Shown piece after piece: positions 11,247 through 23,640 of a DNA stretch of 64,000 nt. Position 1 is the stretch's first letter, and every line of letters starts with the position of its first letter. A model generated the notes under the pieces. The model worked only from the letters and a program-made list of their open reading frames with translations. It did not search any database and was not told where the DNA came from. The stretch lies in the NCBI GenBank assembly GCA_028386065.3, contig JAKUCV010003222.1, forward strand, positions 199,780 to 263,779. The letters run 5' to 3'. The stretch is from Turnera subulata. Lineage: Eukaryota > Streptophyta > Magnoliopsida > Malpighiales > Passifloraceae. Made by a program: the position numbers and the translations under genes.

Positions 11247-12175
11247 AAGATGTGGGTGCTTTAACCGAAATATTACTTTATAGAATTAATGCCATTTTGC
11301 GGATGACTGTAAGGGCAAGAGAGGCGACGGACAATGTAGTGATGTTGAAAATAACTATCTAAGTGGTGTTACAAAACTCTCCACCATTGTCACTTTGCAG
11401 AAAGCCAATAGGTTGATTAAGATGAGTTTTAATCTCAACGTATAATTGTTTTAATTTATCAAAAACCTTATGCTTAAAACGTAAAGGATAAACCCAACAA
11501 AAATTTGAATATTCATCAAGAAACAAAACATATTACTTAAGACCTATGAAAGATAAAACAGAAAAAATCCATACTTCGCAATGAAGAATATGTAATAAAC
11601 CTAAACAGGGTTTTAAAGATCTGGGATATGGCAACTGTGTTTGCTTTCCTAAATTGACAAGCATGAAAAAGTTCATCTTTACTAAACAAAGAACAAAGAG
11701 TAGGAAACTGAGAGGCAAACTGGTGCATCATTGGAGCGTCGGAATGATAGTCGCCGGTGCCATAAAAAGTTGGAGACGCGAGAAACAACAAAAACTGTAG
11801 GAGAAGAAGAAACAACCGGGTTAGAAAAGTGAAGAGAATAAAGAGAGCCGGAGTCATTGCACCAAATTTGTCGATGGAAAAAATAAGAACCCTTCACAGA
11901 AAAACAAAAAGAATCAAAAACAACAGAGCATGAATTATCAATAGCGAAACGCTTGACAGAAATCAAGTTTTTAGTAAGCTTAGGAACAACAAGAACATCT
12001 AAAAGACGAAAAGAAGATGAACCAATTACAAAAAAAATTGACACCAATTTGTGTTATCGTCAGGTACGTACCATCTCCTACATGGACGAAGTTGGTACCA
12101 TGGAATTTTGGAAAGGAATATAGAGACACAATAGAGTTGGTCATATGACTCGTTGCACCGTGTTAGCAAACTAGA
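11247..12175 (-). pseudogene. copia integrase/protease fragment, element B2
   Basis: On the minus strand from 12175 there is a damaged protease (the DTGATSHMT region is frameshifted near 12160). LDVLVVPKLTKNLISVKRFA and WHRRLSF follow (integrase zinc-binding region), then integrase core with QSDNGGEFCNTT near 11380 and CPYSHPQNGI near 11280. It stops where the B1 LTR begins. The upstream gag of the same element lies at 25092-25953, because copia B3 was inserted between the two. Confidence 0.82.
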
Positions 12176-12354
12176 TGAACGAAAGGTATCCAGGATACTC
12201 ATTATATGCAGTACCTGATCCTATTATATATTAGCTGATAAACATTATACACATGATAGGATATACATGTATGTGTTATAGTATAAGTCAAATATCATCT
12301 ACACTAATCACTCAAAGGAATCATTATCTAGTATCATTATCTCTATTCTTATCA
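12176..12354 (-). mobile_element. 3' LTR of copia B3
   Basis: 179 bp, starting TGATAAGAATAGAG and ending CTTTCGTTCA on the minus strand. It is preceded by the polypurine-like stretch CCTCAAATTGAGGGGAAG. It is nearly identical to 24915-25091. Confidence 0.9.
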
Positions 12355-12920
12355 CTTCCCCTCAATTTGAGGGTGGCTAGACTAGCTAGACACAAATTGC
12401 TACGTAGAATCTGAAAAGAAGCTACTCTAAAAAACATTTGCTAACTGTTGTTCAGCATCAACATGCGTCACCACAATCTGTCCCCGCTCAATTTATTCAC
12501 TCACAAAATGGAGGTCGATCTCCAGATGCTTTATGCGCTGATGTTGGATTGGATTATTCGCAAGATGCGTGGCAGACGGAATATAATAGTGGATCACCCT
12601 GCAGCAAGGAACGCAACCAACAAACCTCTACAACCGTGCTAGCCAGAGCCCAGTACTCCGATTCAGGCTACTATGGGAAACAAAATGTTGTTTACTGGCT
12701 GACCAGGATATCAAATTGCTGCCCAGATATAGACTATAACCGGCAGTGGATCGTCGAGTATCGAGACAGCCGGCCCAACTGGCATCTGTGTAGGCCACCA
12801 ATGACCTGAAAGAAGAAGGAAGAAGAGGAAGACCATGGTCCCGTGTACCAAAAACATACCTCAAAATCCTCTTCACTGCTTACAGTGTTCAGTTGTAGGA
12901 CAATGAAAAAATTGGCACAC
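12355..12920 (-). pseudogene. copia RNase H fragment, element B3
   Basis: The minus strand from 12920 reads VCQFFHCPTTEHC, then (after a frameshift) RILRYVFGTRDHGL, AYTDASWAGCLDTRRSTAGY and LISWSASKQHFVSHSS. The tail near 12460-12600 has NPIQHQRIKHLEIDLHFV. The RNase H Asp of the TDASWAG motif is kept. The upstream RT continues at 21143, across element D. Confidence 0.88.
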
Positions 12921-14524
12921 TGTGAATACCCGACCCAAAATCACATGGGCCTATTCACCTTTCCTTTATACCTTCTTTATAACCGTCATCCAACATCTTT
13001 GGAGTCGCCACCCAAATTTTATTAAGGGACAAAAACTTGGGAAAAACCCTTCATGTGACTCCATTTAGGCAACTGATTAACGAACCAAAGATGCTGGACC
13101 CGGGGATTCGTCATGGATGGGAAGGTGTTAGGCACCCATCCATGTTAAGGCGAAACTTTGTGCAATTAGAGGACTTTGTATGCCTTGTGCAAGTGTGAGC
13201 ACCAAAACACATAATAACTGAATATTAAAAAGAAAGGGAAGAAGAAGAAGATTGGGCTTGAGTTTCCACCACTAGAAACCACCAACGTACCCCGGCGACC
13301 GGGTTCAAAGCCCAAGTAGTTCTTGGCATGGCATCACAACAATCACATCATCACCAACATCAACATCTCAACAATAATTGGTCAGACAAAAAGGGATTAG
13401 GATTACCTCTTGTAGCCCTCCTCTAGCTCCTTCGTTTGGGTTGTGCCTCCCACACAATGTCCTCCCACTCCTCAACTCAATCTTGGAGTTCTTCTTGATT
13501 TTTCCCTCTTGCTGCCTTCAATGGATAATGGTACCCACGAAATCCTACCAGAGTTTTTCCTATGGAACTATTTCTTAAGCTTGGAGAGATAGAGTTTCTC
13601 CAAGCTTCTAAGCTTTATGAAGAGTGTTTGTGTAATAGAATCTGTGTCCTCTGAAATGTGAGAGGGGGGTCTTATTTATAGTGTTCTGGGTAGCCTAGGG
13701 GCGTGGACCAACTTAATGATCAAGGTAATGGCCAAAAATCTTGGCCAAAACCGAGTAGAATCAGATTACGGGCGAAAATCAGGGAGAAAACACGTTTATG
13801 GGTGTGCATGACAGCCATGGCCGGCGGTCATCCTATGGATGACTGCCAGGCCGGGCGGTCCTGGGTGGAAGACCGCCCAGGCCCGGCGGTCATCCCGAGA
13901 TGACCGCCCGCGCCTACGCATTTTACCCGTTCTTTCCTTTTTCGGTCCCGATTCTCCCTTAATTCCTCCCTAATTGATCCTACCGCATAATTAACCCCTA
14001 GACTGCTCAGAATCCTCTGCTTTCTTGATTACTACTCCCCTCAATCATCTCCTAAATGACTAATTTCACATTGATTCCTCATTTTAAGCCAAAATCATAC
14101 CAAAAACATTCTTGCTATTAAGGAATGATTTGACTCTGATTTTCATGGAAAATCAGAGCTAAATTTTTCTGCAAGCAAGGTGTTAATGGGCTGTGCAACT
14201 CTGAAGAAAAGTCCATACCTTATTAAATTGGACCCTTACATTTATCTTCAATCCAAAAATAAATATAATTGGGTTCAGTAAATATACAAGCTCAAATTTA
14301 ATGAGATGAAATACATTTTAGCAATTTAGTCCATAACATATCCTACTATTAAAACTCATTAATCCTAGGCATATAAAAGTTTTAATTACTATAACGTATA
14401 AATTCTATTAAAATTAAACCCCATCCATGCTTCAACCCAAGACTAACTCATCAATCATATGATTCAAACATGTCTGGAGTTTAATCTCAATAGAATCTTC
14501 ATGGGTCAAATTTGGGTGTTCACA
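12921..14524 (-). mobile_element. 3' LTR of element D
   Basis: The plus strand begins TGTGAATACCCGACCC and ends GGGTGTTCACA, giving LTR ends that are themselves a short inverted repeat. It aligns with 19562-21142 along its length. A GC-rich block with repeated GACCGCC-type units lies near 13810-13910. Confidence 0.9.
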
Positions 14525-14659
14525 GATGCCCCTTGTTGGTGAGTCTTTAAAATTTTAAGGACGAAGCAACGCAAGGAAGGAACAACCAAATTTGGATAAT
14601 GAGTGTGAGTGTTATGGACCAATGGTTGGAGCATCACATGCTCTACCTCGAGAATCATC

Positions 14660-15420
14660 TCATCCCGAGGTTTCTTTTGGGATTTTCCTGGTCCCAAAAA
14701 TCATTAATAAAGGATCATCTCACATATGTTAACTAGGGATATTTTCTACCTCCCGTGGGGAATTCGTCTACTGAGGGGTTTCTTTCGGGATTTTCCTGGT
14801 CCCAAAAGTCGTTAACAAAGGACCATCTCACCTATGTTAACTAGGGATATTGTCTACCTCCCATGAGGAATTCATCTACTGAGGGGTTTCTTTCGGATTT
14901 TCCTAGTCCCAAAAGTCATTAACTAAGGATCATCTCACCTATATTAACTAGGGATATTGTCTACCTCTCGTGAGGAATTCATCTACTGAGGGGTTTCTTT
15001 CGGGATTTTCCTGGTCCCAAAAGTCATTAACAAAGGATCGTCTCACCTGTGTTAACTAGGGATATTGTCTACCTCTCGTGGGGAATTCATCTACTGAGGG
15101 GTTTCTTTCGGGATTTTCCTGGTCCCAAAAGTCATTAACAAAGGATCGTCTCACCTGTGTTAACTAGGGATATTGTCTACCTCCCGTGGGGAATTCATCT
15201 ATTGAGGGGTTTCTTTTGGGATTTTCCTGGTCCCAAAAGTCATTAACAAAGGGTCATCTCACCTGTGTTAACTAGGGATATTGTCTACCTCCCGTGGGGA
15301 TTTCATCTACAAGTTGCTAACAAGGAACATCTCACCTGTGTTAGCTAGGGATATTGTCTACCTCCCGTGGGGAATTCATCTCATCTCAGGGGTCTTGGGA
15401 TTTTCCTGGTCCCAAGAGCT
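14660..15420. repeat. Tandem array, period about 108 bp, six to seven units
   Basis: The phrase GAGGGGTTTCTTTCGGGA recurs at 14773, 14881, 14988, 15096 and 15204 (slightly changed in places), giving steps of 108, 107, 108 and 108. Each unit also has TTTTCCTGGTCCCAAAAG and TAACTAGGGATATTGTCTAC. Units at both ends are partial. Confidence 0.92.
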
Positions 15421-16841
15421 AACGAAGAATCTTCCCATGGTTCGTCTACATCGTCTTGGTGCTTCTCTACGTCGGGACATCTATCCCTCAACATCTTCAT
15501 CCACTCTACTTTAAGAGTTTCTGCCGCTAACGATTCTCATCAATCCTACTTCTATCTTAGGGGCATCTGCCCCTGGCGACTCTCATCGGTTCTACTTTTA
15601 TCTTTGGGGAATCCGCCCCCTGGCATCATTTCACAAAAAAAAAAGTTTAGGCCTTACGACTCGTTCTACCGAGAACGCCCCAAACTCATCGCATCAAACA
15701 ACAAAAGTTGGGGCTTACTTCTCCTGGAATGCCCAAGACAACACACATCAACTTTAAAAAAACTAGCCTTACATCTTCTCAAGAATGCCCAACATCGGTC
15801 ATAATCATCAAAAGTTGGGAGTCGCCGTGTCCCTAAAGTCTATATGTGATCATAATGTGTACACCTTAGGCATGGCATGCCCCGTTACTCTACAGACAGT
15901 GTCGTCTAAAGGTTCAGGCATGCCTTGCCCCTCCAGCCATCGACCGTAGGAAATGTAAGTCTACATCAAGTGATGAATTTATGGTGTTGTCACCTTCATT
16001 GAACATTTATCCTCAACCAAGTCTACTCTACCAAGAAATCCATATTTTACATGTAAATGATGCATGAGCATGCCTACAATGTGTTTATCTTTTCAGTGTA
16101 TAAGGGCGCCCCTAGCTTCTACATATTTTTCTTTTGGATGCAAGTGTATATGACATGTTTTGTCCCTCTTCTCTCTTTTCCTTTCCCCCCTTTTCATCTT
16201 CTCCTCTCATCTTCTCCCGTTCCCTTCTCTTATTCTTCTCTCATCTCTCTTTATGTTTTCCTCTTCCTTCTCTCTATTCCCCCTCTTTTCCTCTCATCTT
16301 TTCTTTTGATTTCTCTCTCCTTGTCTCTCCCCTTTTCCTTTCTCTCTTTCTCTCATGTTCTTTATTTTCCCCTCGAATGCAAGTGCTCCCTACTTCTACA
16401 TGGTGTGTTTGGACGATGCATTTGGACGCGAGTTCTTTCTCCTTCTTCAAGCCATGCTCAAATGCAAGTGCCCTTAGTATGATGCATGGATATTGAAAAT
16501 CATTCGAGCTAAGATGAAAGTTAAGCACCTTGAAAAAAATCGAGTTATCCCATTAAAGACACAATGGCCTCAAAGAGAAGAATTCCCAATGACTATGAAC
16601 TCATTCATTTCAAATTCTAATCACGACCTCAGAGGTGAACATTCCTTGTTGAAAAGGTTGACGAATGAAGAACCGTAAAGCGAAGTCCATGGATAGGTGG
16701 ATACCCCTTCAAAAATAGATGGAGGCGATGTGCCTAGACGCTTATTCATGACTACCCAAGCGATTCATCTTGAAAGTGAAGTCTACTACCCCATAGATGC
16801 CCCTTGTCATTGGCTACTACCCCCAATTTTCCTTTAGCCTT

Positions 16842-16932
16842 AACTTTTGCCTAGGCTGCCTATGTGGGTTTTCAACCTAGCAGGCTTGTCCTAACTTTTG
16901 CCTAGACCGCCCTTTCGGATTTTCAATCTAGC
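16842..16932 (+). repeat. Two-copy tandem block with TAACTTTTGCCTAG
   Basis: A unit of about 50 bp (TAACTTTTGCCTAG, GCC, then GTTTTCAACCTAGCAGG or similar) occurs twice in a row inside element D. Confidence 0.75.
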
Positions 16933-19540
16933 GGACTCTACTTTTCTTTTTCTTCCTCTTTTTTTTTTCTTTTCTCATCGTGGGGATAGTAGCCATAGGC
17001 ACAGAATGCCGAGACCATGGAGTTTAGGCAAGGTCCAGATCACTCAGGTTGGGTATATTCGGATGACTAATGGAGAGGTGAACTTTCAACCTTAATCGAG
17101 AACCATCTAGCTGAGCTATGTCTAATAGACTATTGGAGAGATATGCTTCATGACGACCGGATTCACAGTGAACCTTCATAAGAGAGGCGGGCTTGACTGA
17201 TAATTTCAAGTTAAAAAAGAGAAGCCTTATGACTACAAAAGAGGCCCGAATACAGTCAACAGTGCAACATGTCTATGTGACAATGACTCCAATCTTCCCA
17301 TTGAATCAATCTGGGAACCAAATATTTATAGACCGGGCCCGTTGCCGGATTACCTACGTTTCTGTGGACTTGGTGTTTGGCTTGAGATATTTGGTAGGGT
17401 TGATATTCGGTTCGAGATGTTTAAGATGATAGATCTGATGGGAGAACACTTGTCTTCTTAACCATAATTTCTTCTCTTCTTCCCGGTTTCTGATGATGGA
17501 TAGTGAATCAATACTTGGGCACCAAGGTCATCTCCTTTCCTCATTTTTCTCCCTCTTCTTCTCTCTTTTTTTTTTTTTTTGAGGAGGATGACATCTTCTT
17601 TAGGCAGGTTCAATTAGACATAATTAACTTGGAGGCTAGATCTATTTTTGGGAAGCAACTTTTCTAGACAAGTGTTCTTGGTGGACGTGATGGGTGGATA
17701 TGGTTTCTAGGTTAGATAGGTGTCAACATGGGTATGTGTTTGAATGTGTTTAGGAATCAGCTGGGGTTGGTCGAATATGTGTTAGGTAAGGTCGAATTAC
17801 ATCCATAGAATTAGGACTTCGTAGTTCGTTTTGTGGTCCCTTAGATTGATCCAATAGAATATCATGAAGCCATGCACAGTGCCACATATACACAAGAGAT
17901 AAGGAAATCAAAGTTTTATTCCTTATATGAAAAATCAAAGTACAAACCATGACATTGTTGACTGTTGAAAAATAGGATCCAACTATCGCCTCTTTTGACT
18001 TAGCTTCTAGATTCTAAAGAGCAGCTATGCCGCCTCTCCCCATCCTCGGTCATCACTCTATCCATATTTCTGGTGCCTACATCTTCTCCCGACGGCATTG
18101 TCTCTACTTGATACCTCAGCTTTGCTTATCAATCTGGCTTGTCAGCTTAGTCCCTTGGCTCAGCTTTGCATTCCGGTTTTCGGGCTCAGCTTGTCGACCC
18201 AGTTCATCAACTCAGCTTCTGGTTATGGTTCATCAATTTGGCTCATCAGTTCGGCTCCTCGGCTTGGTTTGTCAACTAGATTCGCGAATGAAAATTGGGG
18301 CCTACATCTCCCTCCATGGGGCAACATCCTGACTTGCTTCTCCTCTCACAAGAAAGCCTAACCAAGTCATCCCATCTCCCCTCTTCTGCCATAAACATTG
18401 GGGCTTACATCTCCTCTCACGAGAAGGCCCAAAGTTACCTCGGTGTCTTAAGTTGACGCTTCATCATTGCCTCTTCCTTCTTCCCACCTTTCGCCTTAAG
18501 ATACTTCCACGATCCCCAATGTCTTCAATATCTCCCTGTCTACTGGGATCATTGTCTTGTGATGTATCGATCATTCCTACTATCTTCATCATCTCCTTCC
18601 AACTAAGTCATTACCCACCCTTGGTGTCCTAGGGGTTCAATTCTAATGGTGAAGTTCATGGTCATCGGGAATCCTAAACTTAGGCTTTATCTTATTGGCA
18701 AAAATTCAAAAATACTTGGTGGGAAACATGATGGAATACACTCGCAAAATACTTTTCCTATTTTTTTTTTAAACATTTCTTCCTTTTTCTTTCTTTGAAG
18801 ACTCAGGCCAAAAAGATGAAGATTTGAAAAAGTGATACATCCTAGCTCGAATTTGTATTTTATGCCTTGGAAGACATGTGATGCAATGTCAGATGTATGC
18901 AAATGCAAATTTCCTAAGACAAGGTAGACCGACTGAGCACAGATGTCAACCTGGGAAACAACACCAAAAATTTATCATCAGCTTAAACATGTTTACTAAC
19001 TGCCCAGGGTTGCTTCACTAGACTAATCAGATCCCACTACGCAATATTGCCCCCTGCGCAGAATTGGCACGACGGTCCCATATATATATTTTTCTACTAT
19101 ACACTTTCCTATATATTTTTTTTTGCGATTTTTTTGGTTTTTTGAAAGAAAAACACTCTATTTACACATACTCAAATTCACAACAATAATCACACAAAAT
19201 ATACGTACCACTTATTGATTCATCATGCATGAGATGCTCAGGGTCTGCGGCTGGTTGGGGGCTGAAAGACTGCCGCTAAGGAATAGTTTGGCCTACTCAC
19301 ATGTGATAAAGGATATCGCGTGAGGTCGGGGGTCCAATAATCCCTAACATTGCTTAAGCAGCGAGAAACCAGTTCACACAAGCCACTACCGCTTAAGGAA
19401 AGCATTGTAGCGGACATGGAACCCCTGGCCCTCTTACGGTAAAGGCTTCACAACATTTATCATGAATGCAGGGCACTTATGATGACACATGAAAGGCATA
19501 CAAGATGCAATAATTGCACAAAGTTTCTTGAACCCTTAAA

Positions 19541-19560
19541 GTCCCCAGTAGAGTCGCCAG
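19541..19560 (-). other. Primer binding site of element D
   Basis: The minus strand reads CTGGCGACTCTACTGGGGAC directly beside the right LTR. A TGGCGACTC...GGGGAC site is the type known for Ogre/Tat elements (tRNA-Arg primer). It sets the minus orientation. Confidence 0.8.
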
Positions 19561-19561
19561 C

Positions 19562-21142
19562 AGTGAATACCCGACCCAAATTCACTTGGGCCTATTCACC
19601 TTTCCTTTACACCTTCCTCACAACCGTCATCCAACGTCTTTGGAGTCGCTACCCAAATTTTACTAAGGGACAAAAACTTGGGAAAAACCCTTCATGTGAC
19701 TCCATTTAGGCAACTGATTAGCGAACCGAAGATGCTGGACCCGGGGATTCGTCATGGATGGGAAGGTGTTAGGCACCCATCCATGTTGAGGCGAAACTTT
19801 GTGTAATTAGAGGACCTTGTATGCCTTGTACAAGTGTGCAAGTGTGAGCACCAAAACACATAATAACTGAATATTAAAAAGAAAGGGGAGAAGAAGAAGA
19901 TTGGGCTTGAGTTTCCACCACTAGAAACCACCTACGTACCCCGGCGACCGGGTTCAAAGCCAACGTAGTTCTTGACATGGCATCACAACAATCACATCAT
20001 CACCAACATCAACATCTCAACAATAATTGGTCAGACAAAAAGGGATTAGGATTACCTCTTGTAGCCCTCCTCTAGCTCCTTGGTTTGGTTGTGCCTCCCA
20101 CACATTTTCTTCCCACTCCTCAAGTCAATCTTGGATTTCTTCTTGGTTTTCCCCTCTTGCTGCCTTCAATGGATGATGCTACCCACGAAATTCTACCAGA
20201 GTTTTGCCTATAGAACTATTTCTTAAGCTTGGAGAGATAGAGTTTCTCCAAGCTTCTAAGCTTTATGAAGAGTGTTTGTGTAATAGAATCTGTGTCCTCT
20301 GAAATGTGAGAAGGGGGTCCTATTTATAGTATTCTGGTTAACCTAGGGGCGTGGACCAACTTAATGATCAAGGTAATGGCCAAAAATCTTGGCCAAAACC
20401 GAGTAGAATCAGATTTATGGGCGAAAATCGGGGAGAAAACGCGTTTATGGGTGTGGATGACCGCCATGGCCAGCGCTCATCCTATGGATGACCGCCCGGC
20501 CCGGCAGTCATCCCGAAATGACCGTCCGTGCCTACACGTTTCACCCGTTTTTTCCTTTTTCGGTCCCAATTCTCCCCTAATTCCTACCTGATTGATCCTA
20601 CCGCGTAATTAACCCCTAGATTGCTCAGAATCCTCTGCTTTCTTGATTACTACTTCCCCTAATCATCTCCTAATTGACTAATTACGCATTGATTCCTCAT
20701 TTTAAGCCAAAATCATACCAAAATCATTCTTGCTATTAAGGAATGATTTGACTCTGATTTTCCACGAAAATCAGAGCTAAATTTGTCTGCAAGCAAGGTG
20801 TTAATGGGCTGTGCAACTCTGAAGATAAGTCCACACCTTATTAAATTAGACCCTTACATTTATCTTCAACCCAAAAATAAATATAATTGGGTTCAATAAA
20901 TAAACAAGCCCAAATTTAATGATATAAAATACATTTTAGTAATTGAGTCCTTAACATATCCTACAATTAGATCTCATTAATCCTAGGCATATAAAAGTCT
21001 TAATTATTATAACGTATAAATTCTATTAAAATTAAACCCCATCCATGCTTCAACCCAAGACTAACTCATCAATCTTATGATTCAAACATGTCTGGAGTCT
21101 AATCTCAATAGAATCTTCATGGGTCAAATTTGGGTGTTCACA
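19562..21142 (-). mobile_element. 5' LTR of element D
   Basis: About 1581 bp. Its outer end is TTCACA followed by the CACAC duplication. Its inner end reads AGTGAATACCC, with the first TG base changed relative to the other LTR. It contains the same GC-rich GACCGCC-like block near 20460-20530. Confidence 0.9.
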
Positions 21143-23640
21143 CACACTGAATTCACAGCAAATGATATATCTGGCCGTGTAAAGGTCAAATGTTGTAAAG
21201 CACCAACTATTGTCCGATAAATCTTTTGTCTCGGATCAGATAGAGAAGTACCTTGGCCAATGGACAGTACCTATTTCGGTTGCATAGGAGTGACAACCAG
21301 TTTGCAAGCAGAAAAACCAGCTTTGTCAAAAATAGACTGCAGGTACTTGTGTTGATACAACAATAGCCCATTTGAAACCTGCGCAACCTGGATACCAAGG
21401 AAATAATGAAGAACACCCAAATCAGCCATTCGAAACTCTTGCTTCAACATGCCAAGTAATCACCGAAGAAGCAGACCAGTAGAGGCCGTCAGGACGATGT
21501 CGTCCACATATAAAAGAAGGAAAGCCACACCTTGAGCAGAACCATAAATAAAAAGAGAGGCATCTGATCGGCTTGCAACAGAACCTTTAGAACATAGAAA
21601 AATAGCAAAACGATAATACAAAGCTCGAGGTGCTTGCTTCAAACCGTACAAGTCACGTACGCAGCTTACAAACATAATGAGGATGACCCGGGTCCTCAAA
21701 ACCCGGTGGTTGGCACAAGTAAACAGTCTCTCTGAGATAACCATTTGGAAACACAATTTTAACATCCAGTTGCCAGAGAGCCTAACCATTAGAGATAGCA
21801 AGAGTGAGAACCATCCGGATTGTTGCTGGTTTGACAACCAGACTGTAGGTTTCTTCATAATCCTCGCCAGGCTTTTGACCAAAACCCTGTGCGACCAAGT
21901 GTGCCTTGTACCTCTCCAAAGAACCATCAGATTTAAACTTCTTCCGCTAGATCATTGATTCAATGATATTAACACCCACAGGAGACGGTGGAATAAGAGC
22001 CCAGGTGTTGATTGTTTGAAGTGCCTGAAACTCTTCGTTCATAGCATCGCACCACCGTTTATCCTTTGAAGCCTGAAGATAAGAGGTAGGTTCGGTATTT
22101 GTGGTTTCAGTGTTTAGGTTTATACATTGGACAAGTTTGCGTGTACCATCTCTATTGCGGGTAGTCACAGGATGAGTAGGAACCAACGGTGGTGAGGGAG
22201 AAGATGAAATAGGAGAAGAGGTAGAAACAAGAGAGGAAGGGTAAACAAGAGGTAGGGTAGGATCGCGAAGTGAAGAAGCAGGTTGTAACCCGGAAGGAGA
22301 AGAAGATTGTTGTGGAGAAGAGGGAACAATAGACGAAGGGAAAGAAGGAGAAGAACCCGAGGGTACTAAACTAGAAGAAGGAAGAACAAAAGTTGATGAC
22401 GACGAAACCTGTGCAACTGGGAGTTTTAAAACATTGGCCGAGTCAAAGTCCATATGAGATTGAGGTAAGGATGAAGTAATAGTAGGTGAAGATAAGGAAG
22501 ACTGAGAAAAGGGAAAAGAGGTTTCAATAAAGGTTACGTTACGCGAGATAACAATCTTTTTCGTAGGGATTTGTATCAACGAAAACCCTTGTGATGATTA
22601 GAGGCTCCTAGAAAAACATGTAGTGTTGCCCTAGGTAAAACTTTATGGGCTGAAGGCAACATATTATGGGGATAACATGCGCACCCAAAAATATGAAATT
22701 GATCCATAGTAAGACTGACACCATGAAGTATTTGATAAGGAAAAAACCTATCTAAAGTACTATAAGGAAGTCGATTCTGGACAAAACAAACATAATTAAG
22801 GGCTTCAACCCAGAAAGTTAACGGTAAGCTTGCATGATAAAGAGTAGAGAAAATAGCATTCAACAATGTCTGATGCATCCGTTCAGCCATGCCATTTTGT
22901 TGATGGCTATAAGGAATAGAAATATGCCAAAGAATGCCATTGGTACACAAGTATGCATCAAACCCGTTGCTACTAAATTCGCCTCCCATCACTTTGTAAA
23001 AAACATATCGGAAGAGAAAACTGAGTTTTAGCCTCTGCATGAAAATGCTTGAATTTAACAAAAACATCACTTTTATTCCTTAACGGATAAATCCAACAAA
23101 ACCAAAAAAATTTGTTCGGAAAAAGTACATAATAACGAAACCCACTGAAAGAAACAATCAATGGTGTCCAAACATCAGAGTGCACAATATGAAATAAACC
23201 CAAGCAACATTCTGTTGAACCTGAATATGGAAGAAAAGTGTGTTTTCCCAGTTGACAAGAATGACAAAAAGAAACATCCGGAAATGACGACACAAGAGAC
23301 GGGTTGTGCTTGTAAAATTGCCGAAGAACTGGTAAGCCGGGATGACACAAACGATCATGCCACAAGGAAGAAGATGCACGAACACTAGCAAGAGCAACAA
23401 AGGAAGACAAAACTAGGGCAACAAAAATGCGAACAAAATATAGAGGGCCAAAATCACTGCAACGAATCTGTTGGTGGTGAAAATGCTGACCCCTCACAAC
23501 AAAACCAATAGAATCAAAAACAACAAAACAATCATTATCTAAAACAAAACGTTTAATAGAGATCAAACTTTTGGTAAGAGCAGGAATGACAAGAACATCA
23601 AGTAACTAAAAACAGAAAGAACCAATCAAGAACACTTTGT
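21143..23640 (-). pseudogene. copia pol (integrase and RT), element B3
   Basis: Read down the minus strand: integrase zinc-binding region (SLWHDRLCHPGLPVL near 23350 and CHSCQLGKHTFLPY); integrase core (PYSHQQNGMAERMHQTLL near 22900); FHIFGCACYPHNMLP near 22690; a Ser/Pro linker (22150-22560); then RT with RWCDAMNEEFQALQTINTW, LYGLKQAPRALYYRF, the intact catalytic block LLLYVDDIVL near 21500, and YFLGIQV-like and GALQHLTFTRPDISF blocks up to the D insertion. Stops and frameshifts occur near 21450, 21930, 22575 and 22980. Confidence 0.9.

Larger units (their letters stand above)
14525..19540 (-). other. Interior of element D, no coding domain seen
   Basis: I looked for retrotransposon protein motifs on both strands and found none. 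The interior holds a 108-bp tandem array (14660-15420), pyrimidine-rich tracts (about 16160-16370 and 16935-16980) and a duplicated block (16842-16932). Several 60-145-codon frames exist but are low complexity or lack any recognisable domain. The stretch 19020-19480 is leader-like sequence before the primer binding site. Confidence 0.65.
12921..21142 (-). mobile_element. Non-coding Ogre/Tat-like LTR element D (LARD type)
   Basis: Direct LTRs of about 1.6 kb (12921-14524 and 19562-21142) flank a 5.0-kb interior. A perfect CACAC duplication lies at 12916-12920 and 21143-21147. The primer binding site next to the right LTR reads CTGGCGACTCTACTGGGGAC on the minus strand, the type used by Ogre/Tat elements, so transcription runs on the minus strand. 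No gag or pol domain was found inside on either strand. It therefore looks like a large retrotransposon derivative mobilised in trans. It interrupts the RT/RNase H of copia B3. Confidence 0.85.

Noticed and set aside
16057..16528. Ser/Phe/Leu-rich frames on both strands
   Set aside because: They arise from a pyrimidine-rich tract in the non-coding interior of element D.
12921..21142. DNA transposon with terminal inverted repeats TGTGAATACCC and GGGTGTTCACA
   Set aside because: The ends belong to 1.6-kb direct repeats with a primer binding site and a 5-bp duplication, so it is an LTR element.
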